Below, piece by piece: positions 19,893 to 29,398 of a stretch of 64,000 nucleotides of DNA. Positions within the stretch are counted from its first letter, which is position 1. Every line of letters starts with the position of its first letter. The notes below the pieces were generated by a model that worked only from the letters and a program-made list of their open reading frames with translations, did no database searches and had not been told where the DNA came from. The translations under genes were made by a program, and so were the position numbers. The stretch covers positions 62,001 to 126,000 of the forward strand of contig MCGO01000028.1 in the NCBI GenBank assembly GCA_002104985.1. Reading direction: 5' to 3'. The DNA is from Rhizoclosmatium globosum (Eukaryota > Chytridiomycota > Chytridiomycetes > Chytridiales > Chytriomycetaceae).

Positions 19893-22520
19893 TTAATATA
19901 CTCCGCGTTCCTTCAACTCTTCTTCAACTCTCCCCAAATACCCTTCATCAGGATACCCATACGCAGCAAGTCCACCATCCGGCCTCGTTTTATGATGTAT
20001 TCCCCACACAAGCGTGTTATCAACCTCCGTCGTCACGCTTCTTCCGATGCGGAAAACAAGCCGCCTATCGAAAGCATCAACTCCACAATGCGTAACCCTT
20101 CTGGAGAAGTTGGAAAGTACACCGACCTATCGAGACTGTGTTGTGGCGTACGAATCGAGTATGAAACCATGATTCGCGTTTTCGTGGCTGGGAAGCCTGG
20201 AAGTCCTTTGGGTGTGATGGACATTGTTCCATTGGGACAAGTACCAAGTTCTGTACCATCTACAATATTGCAAAAGGGGCATTTAAGCCAGGAGTGGCGG
20301 GTGCCGGACATTGTAGTGCCGGATTGAAGGAGGGTTTTGTGGCAGTCTGTGCACAGAGTGTGTTTGCATTTCAGGGTGGTGAAGGAGGTTGGAATGATTC
20401 TGTTGCGCAGATGGGGCAGTCTTCTAGTTCTGGCTCAGGATTTGGTGCTAGCACTGGCTTAGTGGAATTTTCAGTATTTGGGGTGGTAGTAATGGCAGGA
20501 GATGGGGTATCGCCGGTAAGATCTACAATGTCACCAGAAGGATTCGTTTGTTTCGGCGGCGCAGAAGGGGTGATGAATCAATAGAACAAATGGCGGCTTG
20601 ATTGAGTTGAGCAGGATTACGCGAAGGTGTCTTCGCTGAGCTGGTTTGCTGAGTCCGATGGATGGATATGCTGGAATCATTATCCGAGTCATCCAATGCA
20701 ATGACTCCGAGGTTGAGGACCTGTTTCTTTACAGGAGCCCTAATGATAGGTGAGTCATCAGTATCAATGCAGATAAGGCCTTTGTAAGCTGAAGTGGGCC
20801 TTGAGGCTGGTGTTGCAGAAGGAGACCCCGACCCCAATGACTCCAAAGGATGATTTTTTGCTGATTGAGACTTTTTGTAGAAGCTCTGGTCCTCATCATC
20901 ACTATCCAAAATCTCAACTGTACCAAGAACTCGTCCAACACTGTGTTGCTTCATGGGACTCTTTCTCTTTCTTCTCGTAGATGGAACCTTTGACGATCCG
21001 CATGTCAAACATGTCAAAAAGTCATCGTCATTCATGGCTTCACAATGACCGCACTTCCATTCAATTATTTGCTCAATGATAGCTGGCGCCACAGGTTCCC
21101 TTGAATCCTTTCATAGTGGGTAAGCATAACGCCGATAATCAAAGACAGTAACTCACGGAGGACATTAAATCAAACACTGCGTACGCGTTAAACTTCCAAA
21201 CAGTGGGTGGAGAAACAGGATCTCCAGGAGAACGCCATGCGAAAGGAGGGAACGACATTGGAGCACTTGGGCCGTTCGCTCCAACAGTAGCCCGATTATA
21301 TGTGATGGCACAGAGTGGAAGACATTGATGCGAGTTGTAAATCACGTATTCGTTCACCCCAGGATTCGGTTGGGCAACTATGGAATCAAAGAACAAGTCG
21401 CTTTTGTTACGTTTTTGAGCATCGGATTTCAACGGTTCGCGGACAGACTGCTGGACGGATAAATAACTAGGAATCACAAGACAATCGGCAAGAAAGACTT
21501 GGAAGATAAAAAGCGTGGAATTTGAATCGTAATTGAGAGATTTCTATTGGAATGGAACTGTGAGTTCACATATGATAGTCATAGGTTACTCACAAGTGGG
21601 GAATCCGCGAAGTAGATGCCTCTTCCGAGCAAACCTCCTTTTCCCATTCTACAATCCAACCCTTGGCTGAGAACGGCATCGACTGATGCACGAGAGCCGT
21701 GAAAGAGCAGGGCACAGTTATCTGCAGTAAAGTTTTGGTTGGAGAATAGAAGAGAGTTGGGAGAGATAATTCCATCCACATGCGAATTCCATCTGCACGA
21801 ACAACTTCAAATGCTCATACTTTTGCGATAGATCCACTTCATCAGTTTCTACGTAATATTTCATTTCTTTGGTGAATCTATGCGTTATTTCTTAGTTCTG
21901 CCTATGGTTTCAGCTGAACTTCGCTCCTTCACACACTATCGCTCTGCAAGAGCCTACACACCTTTATATTCTGGAAGAGCGGACCCATGCACGTTATCCC
22001 ATTGCGTGTCTGCTTGAATTTTCAAAGCAACCAGAGAATCCGACAAGCCACACTGTTTCAAGATGTCCGAATCCCTTGATTTCAGTTTGAGAAGTTCTGT
22101 GCGTCGGGCGTTGAAGCGATCGTTGAGGACCGGGTTAACAATGCGGTCGATGCGGATCACCGAGGAACCGAGTGGGTGGATGAGTCCGTGACAGCCGAGT
22201 GTTCTGATGAAGAAAGAGAGACTTGCGTTCGCGTGAAGGGCGTTGCGGCGAGTGCGGCATCAGCAAGGGATGCGGCGTAGTTTGGCGGTGTTTTTGCGTG
22301 GGTTTGTTGATTGAGGACAACGGCAAAAGCGGTGGTGGTGGTCGAGCAGCACTTTGAAGTGGCTAAGTGGCTGTTGTGTTGAAGGTGTGCGTGAGGCACG
22401 TACGGCATTGGCATTGGCATTGGCATTGGCATTGGCATTGGAAGAGGCGGCGGCGGAAGAGGAAGCGCCATCGCTTGCTGACTGGCCAGTCGTTGTTGTT
22501 GCAGTGCGTTAAGATTGGCG
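19893..22520 (-). pseudogene. PARP - RanBP2 zinc finger - RING - Deltex C-terminal fusion (frame-broken)
   Basis: Read 22520 to 19893 on the minus strand. The parts are: a Pro/Met repeat N-terminus; a PARP catalytic domain; a RanBP2-type zinc finger near 21050 (W-x-C-x2-C-x3-N-x6-C-x2-C); a linker with SUMO-interacting-type motifs (LICIDTDD, VIALDDSD, DIVDLTGD); a RING near 20440-20290 (CPIC, CKHTLCTDC, CPFC); and a Deltex C-terminal (DTC) domain ending at 19893 (GTMSITPKGLPGF, FDRRLVF, WGIHHKT, YGYPDEGYL). PARP has the H-Y-E triad: His in LLFHGSR, Tyr in the spliced PLKSLNYDS, Glu in VNEYVIY. Introns at about 21549-21598 and 21114-21163 join PARP to the zinc finger in frame, so this is one gene. 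Single-base frame breaks occur near 22245, 21790, 20560, 20415 and 20057, with no substitutional stop needed. It is either a young pseudogene or an intact gene with indel errors. The start is not fixed. Confidence 0.7.
22135..22520 (-). other. N-terminal low-complexity part of the PARP-Deltex gene
   Basis: This reads a Gln/Ala-rich segment, then a Pro/Met run encoded by about six copies of the hexanucleotide GGCATT (22405-22440, plus strand). A Ser/Ala/Thr-rich segment follows. A one-base shift near 22245 is needed to enter the PARP frame, which reaches VIRIDRIVNPVLNDRF. A GTGAGT donor near 22563 suggests one more upstream exon that I could not place. Confidence 0.4.
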
Positions 22521-22563
22521 ATGGCTTGTGTGTAGGCGGCAGCGGCCGATATTTGTGATACTC

Positions 22564-22935
22564 ACTTTCTTTTCGCCTGGAGAGCCTTATATTTAGTGGG
22601 TATTGGTTATTGTTAACCGTTTTGGGAGTCTATGACACCAAACTTCGGACATCAACAGATTTAAAGAGTGGAACATGAAGGAAAGATACTGAAACTGAGG
22701 AAAACCGAAGAACACAATTTACATATAATATCATAGATTCGTAAAAAATCCCGAAGGCCAGTCAGACAACAAAGTGCAAACCCTTAACAGATAGCAGCTA
22801 CTGACTCTTAGTCAAGAGCTTCCCCGGGAGCAAAACACTGCCGCTCACTCCTCTTCCTTTTCCCTTCTTGTGCGTCCTATCCATACAAACCTTCCATCCT
22901 CATGGTTGACGATAATCCCAAAACACATAGTCTCC
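22564..22935. other. Intergenic, nothing recognised
   Basis: No gene is supported between the PARP-Deltex 5' end and the tRNA 3' end. A TTTT run on the minus strand (near 22917) just beyond the tRNA 3' end is a plausible Pol III terminator. Confidence 0.5.
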
Positions 22936-23007
22936 TGCCCATTGGCGGGATTGATCCACCGACCTTTGCATTACAAGTGCAACGCTCTACCACTGAGCTA
23001 AACGGGT
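22936..23007 (-). tRNA. tRNA-Thr (anticodon TGT)
   Basis: The cloverleaf is on the minus strand: acceptor ACCCGTT with AATGGGC, D arm GCTC/GAGC, anticodon stem TTGCA/TGCAA with loop CTTGTAA (anticodon TGT), a 5-base variable loop, T stem GGTGG/CCGCC and discriminator A. Oddities are an A1-C72 mismatch and a T-loop beginning with A where T54 is normal. There is no intron. The 5' end lies two bases from the target-site duplication of the Ty3-type element, as expected for integration guided by Pol III factors. It may be impaired by the two oddities. Confidence 0.8.
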
Positions 23008-23014
23008 CCTAATG

Positions 23015-23234
23015 TGATAGGGAATAGGGTCGGATTGCGGAAGATAGCGGAAGAAGATTCTTATTGTATTGATATGAAAAAGGAACTGCTTATATAGTCG
23101 TAAATAAAGTAAAGAATGTTCTAGAAAAGAAAGGTAAATTGTGTGTTGTCAATTTGAAATGAGAAGATAAGAGCCGGTAGATTCCGAAGGAGCCGGAAAG
23201 AGTCGGAAGGGGAATTGGAGCATATTCCGTTACA
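23015..23234 (-). repeat. 3' LTR of the Ty3-type element
   Basis: This is 220 bases with TG...CA ends on the element's strand, flanked by the TAATG target duplication and two bases from the tRNA 5' end. Confidence 0.92.
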
Positions 23235-23262
23235 CCCGCCTCCAAGAGCGTAGCGATGAAAA

Positions 23263-26200
23263 TTATTGCGACAATTCTTGATCGTTCTTGATTCGTTGGA
23301 GGAGGCTTGGTGTTGCGTCGAGCCAGCAGTTAAATACTGGGTGGTGGTCTTTCCATTTAATAAGAACTTGTTGTTTGCCATCGAGAATTCGTGAATGGAG
23401 AACCCTTTCAATTGATCGAACTTGAATGGGCTGCGCATCAAGGGGATGCTTTGCTTGGTCAAAATAGTAGGGGCGAAGTTTCTCAGGGTGGAAAACTGGA
23501 TGAACACCCCAATCGGACGGGATGTCGAGGCGACAGGACGGAGCAGGACCGATGAGTTCGAGGATCTTGTATGGACCGGAGTACTGGTCGGCGAGCTTCT
23601 CGGAGGGACGTTGACGTAAGTTGGGTGGCTTAAAATCCTTTAACGAAACCAATACTAGGTCTCCTACTTGGAATGGCGATTGAAGTCGACGGCGATTGGC
23701 GATGACGGCTTGGCGGTCTTGAGCGTCGCGAACGTTGTCCTTGACGACTTGGTACGTGGCACGAAGGTCGCGAAGTGAGAGCGGAGTGTCTACAGTGAGG
23801 TCGATGTTGATGAGCGAGCGAGGATGGCGACCGTATTCGAGGAAGAAGGGAGTGTAACCGGTGGAGGAGTTGATGGTGTCGTTGATACCGAACTCGACTT
23901 TGGCGAGGTGTTCGTCCCAGTCGTCTTGAGCGTAGTTGACGAACTGACGTAGGAGGATATAATCCAGTCGTTCTTTTGTTCGGTCTGGCCGTCGGTCTGA
24001 GGATGGGCTGTGGTGGCGATAGTGAGCTTGATCTTGAGCGAGCGACAGAGTTCTTGCCAGAAGGACGACATGAACTTGGAGTCTCGGTCGGAGATGAAGT
24101 GGAGAGGGATGCCATGATGAGCGAAGATGTGGGTCTCGAATAGTTGAGCAACGTCTCGGGCGGTGGCGGTGGTTTTGCAGGGGATGATGCGAGTGCGTTT
24201 GGTGCCGGAGTCTACAACAACCATGATAGCGTCGTGACCTGATTTACTAACTGGCAATTTAGTAACAAAATCCATAGAACAAGTATGCCAAGGATGCGGT
24301 GGAACGTCATGAGGCTGGAGTAAACCATAAGGTAAGCGTCGAGCAATCTTGTATCGCTGACAACTATCACAGGTCTGGACGAATCGTTGGACGTCGTTGT
24401 GAATCTTGGGCCAGTGGAAGTAGCGGGTGAGACGTTCGGAGGTGCGTTCCCATTGTTGTGGATAGCGGGACCATAGGAGTGAGCCTTGGTGATGACCGAG
24501 TTGCGAAGCGGAGCTGGAACATAGAGACGGGAATGGGTCTTGTCAGCGTAGTAGAGGAGGCCATCTTGGAGCTTGTAGCGAGAGAGTTGGGCGATGAGGT
24601 GCTTTGGAGCCTTGGAACGGTCGTTGTCGAAGGTTTCGGGATCATTTGGATCAATGAGGAACTGAGTGATTTCGAGGAACTGAGGATCGGTCGTGTTCAT
24701 ATCCTTGATGTCAGCGAGGATGTCGTCGGTGACTTGGAGCTGGGTTGTATTAAGATGGAGGACTTCGGGAAGCTGGAGCGTGGAATGAGTGGCGTTTGGA
24801 GCGAGGTTGACTTGGACGGAGGCTTCGAGAGCGAAGCGACGGCGGGAGAGAGCGTCAGCAACAGTGTTCCACTCCCCCGGTGTCCACTGGATCTGGAAAT
24901 CGTACGAAAGGATGTCGGCAAGCCAACGATGGTGGACAGGGCGGAGCTTGGGCTGGGACAGGATGTGGCGGAGCGACTGGTGGTCGGTGAAAGCGTAGAC
25001 TTGGTTGGAGCCGTAGATATAGTTTCGGAAGTGGCGTAGCGATTCAACGAGAGCGAGGATTTCTCCCATATAGGGATGGTACTTGGATTCTTCGGGCTTA
25101 CATTTTCTTGAAAAATAGGCAATCGGCTGGTCGATTTTCTTGTCGTCGGGCTGAGCCATGTAACCGGAGAGGGCGCGTTCAGACCAATCGGTGTATAGAT
25201 GGATGGGCTTGGACGGATCGAACATCGCAAGCATATCGGGCTTGGTAAGCGTTTCTTTTACTTTCTTGAACTGAGAGCGGGCTAAATCATTCCATTTAGA
25301 CTCGAATGGAACTGTTTTGTGGTCGCGGAGGAGATCGGATAAGGGAGCTAGGAGCGCGGCGTGGCGGTGAACAAAGCGGTGGACAGTATTGGCAAGTCCG
25401 AGGAAACTGCGGAGCTCGGAGTAGGACGTTGGTTCTTCAAAGTCGGCGATGGCGGACGTGCGGGACGGAAGGACGGAGATGGAACCCTTGGAGATGTAGT
25501 ATCCGAGGTAATCGAGCTCTTCTTTCAGGAACGAGCATTTTCTTAATCGTGCATGTAACTTGTTTTCTTTTAGGCGCTGGAGGACGAGGTCAATATGGCG
25601 GTAGTGGTCTTCAAGAGTCTCGGAGAAGATGAGGAGGTCGTCAATATACACAGTGAGGAACAGGTCTATGAAGTCTCGGAAAATCGTATTAAGTGTACTT
25701 TGAAACACAGCAGGAGCGTTGGCGAGGCCAAAGGGGATAACAACCCATTCGAAATGGCCGTACTTGGTGCGGAAAGCAGTCTTGTGGATGTCGGCTTCAT
25801 GGATGCGGAACTGGTGGTAGCCAGAAGCGAGGTCGAGCTTGGAGTAGTAGCGGGCACGGACGAGGCGATCGAGGGACTCGAGGATACTTGGAAGAGGAGC
25901 ACGGTTCTTGACGGTAAGCTTGTTGAGGGCGCGGTAATCGAATACTAAACGTAACTTGTCTTTCTGTTTCACGAAGAAGATAGGAGCGCCGTATGGAGAT
26001 ATGGAGTTGCGGATGCGGCCGTGCTTGAGAAGGTAAGCATTTCTTCTTGGAGGGTTCTAAGTTCCTCTTCATTCATAGGATAGATCGGACGGTGCGGCGG
26101 ATTCTTGTCGGCGGCAGGATCGGTATCAATGCGCATGTCGGTCGGACGGACTGGAGGTAAGCCTTCATATGGTGAAAAGACTTCAGGATACTTATCAATA

Positions 26201-27260
26201 ATAGCAAGGACTTCAGGAGATAACTTGGAGCGCGCGATGGTATCGGCGTCGTCACTGGAAGCAGTAGTAGGCTTGAAAGAGGCGTCGGCATTGGATCATC
26301 GATAGGCTTGGCGATAACGAGACCAAGGAAGTCTTCGGCGGTGAGTTTCTTGAGTAGAGAACAGAACTGGCTAACAGAAAGCAATTCAGGAATCGGACGT
26401 GGAAGCGTGCAGGACCATTGGTGATGGCCAATAGTAATCGTATTGGTAGGCCAGTCAATATGGATTTAATCATTTAACCAATCTTTGCCTAGGATGATGT
26501 CGTAAGCAAGATCTGGAACGGCGGTAAAGGACTGGAATCGTGGAAGTCGGTGCCGTGGACTGGAGGTCGATAGGGACGGTACGTTGTCCTTGAACAATGG
26601 ACTTGTCAGCTAACTTGATTTTACAGTCTTGGGACGCAAGAGGAAGGTCTTTCAGGAATGGAAGGTGGCACGGATAAAGCTGGGAAAGGCGCCGGAATCG
26701 ATAAGGACAGAGACTGGAGAGCCGTTGACGGTGGCTTGGCAAACAAGAAGGCCGGGCTTGTTGGTAAAGCGATTGGAATGGTGGGCCTTGACGGAATAGA
26801 GAGGTTCGTGGGTTTCATTCAATTCATCCATAATTTGAGACAGAAAAGCAGGGTCAGGTGGCGTCAAAGAGTCGGGCGGTTCGTCGAAAAGGAGCGGCGA
26901 AAAGCGATTAGTGCTGGGCGGCGGAGCTGTTTTCAACGGTGGGCTCGTCGTCGGATTGGACTTGAGTGGTGGCGTTGAGACGGGCACGTGGTTTGGACTG
27001 CGAACGGGAACGGCTGGAACTGGAGTTGGAGTTGGAGGAGCGATCGGAACGTCGTTCAAGATTATTGGTACGTTGTTGAAGGTCACCTTGTTTCTGACGT
27101 TCTTGCAGCTTCTGACAATGGTCAGTTTTGTGGTGCTTGGACTGGCAATAGGTACACCAACCTTTGGAGCGGTAGAAGGCCTTTTCTTCGGGACTGAGGC
27201 GACGAAATCGAGATGGAGGACGCTGGAACTGTTGGGTGTTGGTGAGGTCCATCGGGTCAT
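23263..27260 (-). pseudogene. Ty3-type Pol polyprotein (PR, RT, RNase H, IN, chromodomain-like), frame-broken
   Basis: Order on the minus strand. Protease near 26735 (VLIDSGAFPSFI), overlapping the end of Gag in another frame. Reverse transcriptase at about 25970-25400 with LRLVFDYRALN and the catalytic VYIDDLL. RNase H at about 25230-24850 (LYTDWSERALSG, TDHQSLRHI, DALSR). Integrase with DDE residues in MDFVTKL, SDRDSKF and TDGQTE (24275-24000). A C-terminal chromodomain-like segment (QQVLIKWKDHHPVFNCW) at about 23390-23320. Shifts are needed near 26690, 26510, 24430, 24010 and 23650, and a TAA interrupts the segment near 26468. The chromodomain-like tail suggests a chromovirus. The tRNA-side insertion resembles Ty3 behaviour. 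Confidence 0.88.
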
Positions 27261-28266
27261 CGGCGGAAGCGTTGGGAAACGAGGACTGGAACGACGGCAT
27301 GGTGGAGCGGCGAGGAAAGTTTCCGTATTGACGAGGGGACTTCTGGTGAGCGTTGTTGTTACCGTTGTTGTTGGTTCGTTTACCGTGGCGGAACATTAGG
27401 TCGTCAAGCTTTTCAGCTTCTTGTTGGAGTCGATCGAGGTTGTCGGTGATACGGAACAGTTCGGGCATGGTACGGAGATGGAGCTTCAAGCCTTGGAGAT
27501 ACTTGACACAAAGGTGCTTGACGTCGTAGGTAACACCAGCAGCAGCGATAGCGGAGATGAGTTCGTTGAACTGGGCGGAGTAGAGCGTAGCGGATTTGGA
27601 TTGATTGAGGTTTTCCATGGCCTCAATGGCTTGAGTGAGGGTGAGCTGGGAACCGAAGGTAGTCTGGATCCAAGAGCAGTAGCGTTCCCAAGTCATAGTA
27701 ATCCTTTCTGTTTCAGGTAGACGTCGCCAGGAAATACGAGCATGTTCAGTGAGTCCAGAAGCAGTAAATTGGACGTAAGTTGGCTGTCCAATATGAGTAA
27801 CAGTGGAAACTGACGGAGCAAAATTGTAGAGACGGCAGATCTCAAGAGAGCGGTCAAGATAATCATCGAGGTAGTTCTGGAGCTCGTGGGCTGGCTTGTT
27901 CTTGATATTACCGTTAAAGATGAGTGGTTTAACTGAGGGCATCTTGAAATCGGGAAGACTTCTAACAGCATTAACAGATTGAGGAACATTCAACGGAGCT
28001 GGTTGTGGCTGGAAAGGAGGTTGGACTGGTTGGACAGGAACAGAGTAAACTGGAGTAGCGGCAGTGGAACGACGGAGGGCCTCAAGTTCTTGCATGAGGA
28101 AGCGGTTGGTCTCACGGAGTTCGTGATAGGCCTGGAGTAGGTCGTTCAGTTGTGGAGCAGTTGTTGGTGGCACAGCAGACGGGACAGCGTCAATGGATTG
28201 GGCCATAGCTTGTGGAGTAACACGTGGAGACATCTCAGTGTCGTAGTCAGAAGAAGCAGAGGACAT
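26908..28266 (-). CDS. Gag of the Ty3-type element
   Basis: This is a 452-residue intact frame from ATG at 28266 (about 55 bases after the 5' LTR) to 26908. The capsid-like region spans about residues 95-300. A CCHC zinc knuckle (CTYCQSKHHKTDHC) near residue 380 binds RNA. A Ser/Arg-rich tail follows. Pol follows in a different frame that overlaps Gag's end by about 350 bases, which suggests frameshift expression, though nearby indels make this uncertain. Confidence 0.9.
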   Translation of the reverse strand: MSSASSDYDTEMSPRVTPQAMAQSIDAVPSAVPPTTAPQLNDLLQAYHELRETNRFLMQELEALRRSTAATPVYSVPVQPVQPPFQPQPAPLNVPQSVNAVRSLPDFKMPSVKPLIFNGNIKNKPAHELQNYLDDYLDRSLEICRLYNFAPSVSTVTHIGQPTYVQFTASGLTEHARISWRRLPETERITMTWERYCSWIQTTFGSQLTLTQAIEAMENLNQSKSATLYSAQFNELISAIAAAGVTYDVKHLCVKYLQGLKLHLRTMPELFRITDNLDRLQQEAEKLDDLMFRHGKRTNNNGNNNAHQKSPRQYGNFPRRSTMPSFQSSFPNASADDPMDLTNTQQFQRPPSRFRRLSPEEKAFYRSKGWCTYCQSKHHKTDHCQKLQERQKQGDLQQRTNNLERRSDRSSNSNSSSSRSRSQSKPRARLNATTQVQSDDEPTVENSSAAQH

Positions 28267-28303
28267 AACGGATCGTGGGAGGTAGTCTTGTAATTAAGGG
28301 AAA

Positions 28304-28318
28304 CCTCCGGTGCTACCA
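28304..28318 (-). other. Primer-binding site of the retrotransposon
   Basis: On the minus strand the 15 bases TGGTAGCACCGGAGG lie two bases downstream of the 5' LTR. The complement ends GCTACCA with a GGTGC acceptor strand, matching initiator tRNA-Met type 3' ends (A1-U72 pair). Confidence 0.7.
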
Positions 28319-28320
28319 AA

Positions 28321-28539
28321 TGATAGGGAATAGGGTCGGATTGCGGAAGATAGCGGAAGAAGATTCTTATTGTATTGATATGAAAAAGGAACTGCTTATA
28401 TAGTCGTAAATAAAGTAAAGAATGTTCTAGAAAAGAAAGGTAAATTGTGTGTTGTCAATTTGAAATGAGAAGATAAGAGCCGGTAGATTCCGAAGGAGCC
28501 GGAAAGAGTCGGAAGGGAATTGGAGCATATTCCGTTACA
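28321..28539 (-). repeat. 5' LTR of the Ty3-type element
   Basis: This is 219 bases, identical to the other LTR except for one missing G near 28516. The TAATG duplication follows immediately. Confidence 0.92.
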
Positions 28540-28794
28540 TAATGTTTCGGGCTGTTGTTTATATAGCATTTTGTATGTAATTACGCGTTTCTGCTGTTCT
28601 ATAACGCTGGAAAGACATTATTAAGACATATTAATACGTAGATATGATTTAACTCGGATAAGACCTGCTATTCGTATGTGTCTGAATGATGAGGCCTTAG
28701 AAAAAAGTGCGGTATTTAACGTATCCAAGTTCCAACCAAATTCACATCGGAGTCTTTATATATTACTGGGTATTTCCTGTTGCTTGGAGTATGA

Positions 28795-29190
28795 ATGGTC
28801 GAGACCATCACAAGACTTGAGCAGAAAAGCTTGACAATCTATTTATTTGTCATAATAACCAGCGAGGAGATGGATTCACAATATGCTGTCAACAGCTCCT
28901 TGCACAACATTTATTCGACCACAAATAAGCTGAAGCCGTGTGGGTACGTCTCAGCGGATAAGTTTGTGGAAACGATTGTAGTTGGAATTGAGGAGCTTGC
29001 GGATGTAAGTTCCTTCTTCCTTTTGGACTATATCTTCTGTACTGATGTATTGTGAATCTAGGGCCTAAGCCGTGCGAAAGAAGTAGCCTTAAACTCGCAA
29101 CCGACGTTGGTCCAGCGCCTCTCTTCAGCCTCCCTTAACTCCAGCAGGTCATCCGTCACATCCATCAGTACTTCTTCTGAGTATTTATAG
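28795..29190 (+). CDS. Hypothetical two-exon small protein
   Basis: Exon 1 runs from an ATG (28795 or, in the same frame, MDSQYAV at about 28870) to 29004. A GTAAGT...CTAG intron covers 29005-29061, and exon 2 runs 29062-29190 to a TAG. The product is about 65-113 residues depending on the start. It reads NSSLHNIYSTTNKLKP and then a helical, Ser-rich tail (LVQRLSSASLN). The clean donor and acceptor and the preserved frame support a real gene. The family is not recognised. It may have further upstream exons. Confidence 0.5.
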
Positions 29191-29398
29191 TTTGATAAGA
29201 AGCCGGCAGCAGTGAGTAGTTGTTTAACGGAAGGTCTTAGCAATCGATGTCTAAACCATCTTTGACAGAAGCTGGACCTGGAGCCCTTATTCCTTTTTCA
29301 GGAGGAGCGAAGGCTTAACAAATTAAATCGAAGAATGAAGTTGAATGGTGGTTCTTTGGATGTTTTGGACGCGTCTGTCGGAAAAGTCGGCGGCGACG

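Larger units (their letters stand above)
23015..28539 (-). mobile_element. Ty3/Gypsy LTR retrotransposon, nearly full length
   Basis: The 5525-base element is transcribed on the minus strand. LTRs are 23015-23234 (220 bases) and 28321-28539 (219 bases). They differ by one G in a G run and begin TGATAGGG and end CGTTACA. The 5-base target duplication TAATG is at 23010-23014 and 28540-28544. The primer-binding site at 28304-28318 (minus strand TGGTAGCACCGGAGG) is complementary to a 3' end ending ...GGTGCTACCA, as expected of initiator tRNA-Met. A polypurine tract abuts the other LTR at 23235-23245. Gag is intact, while Pol has several frame breaks. Near-identical LTRs mean a recent insertion, so the breaks are very young or assembly errors. 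Confidence 0.93.

Noticed and set aside
22405..22440. Hexanucleotide array as an independent satellite
   Set aside because: It encodes the Pro-Met run of the PARP-Deltex N-terminus in frame, so it is better seen as a coding microsatellite.
24458..25948. Plus-strand frames of 90-193 codons within the Ty3 element
   Set aside because: They lie antisense to reverse transcriptase, RNase H and integrase motifs.
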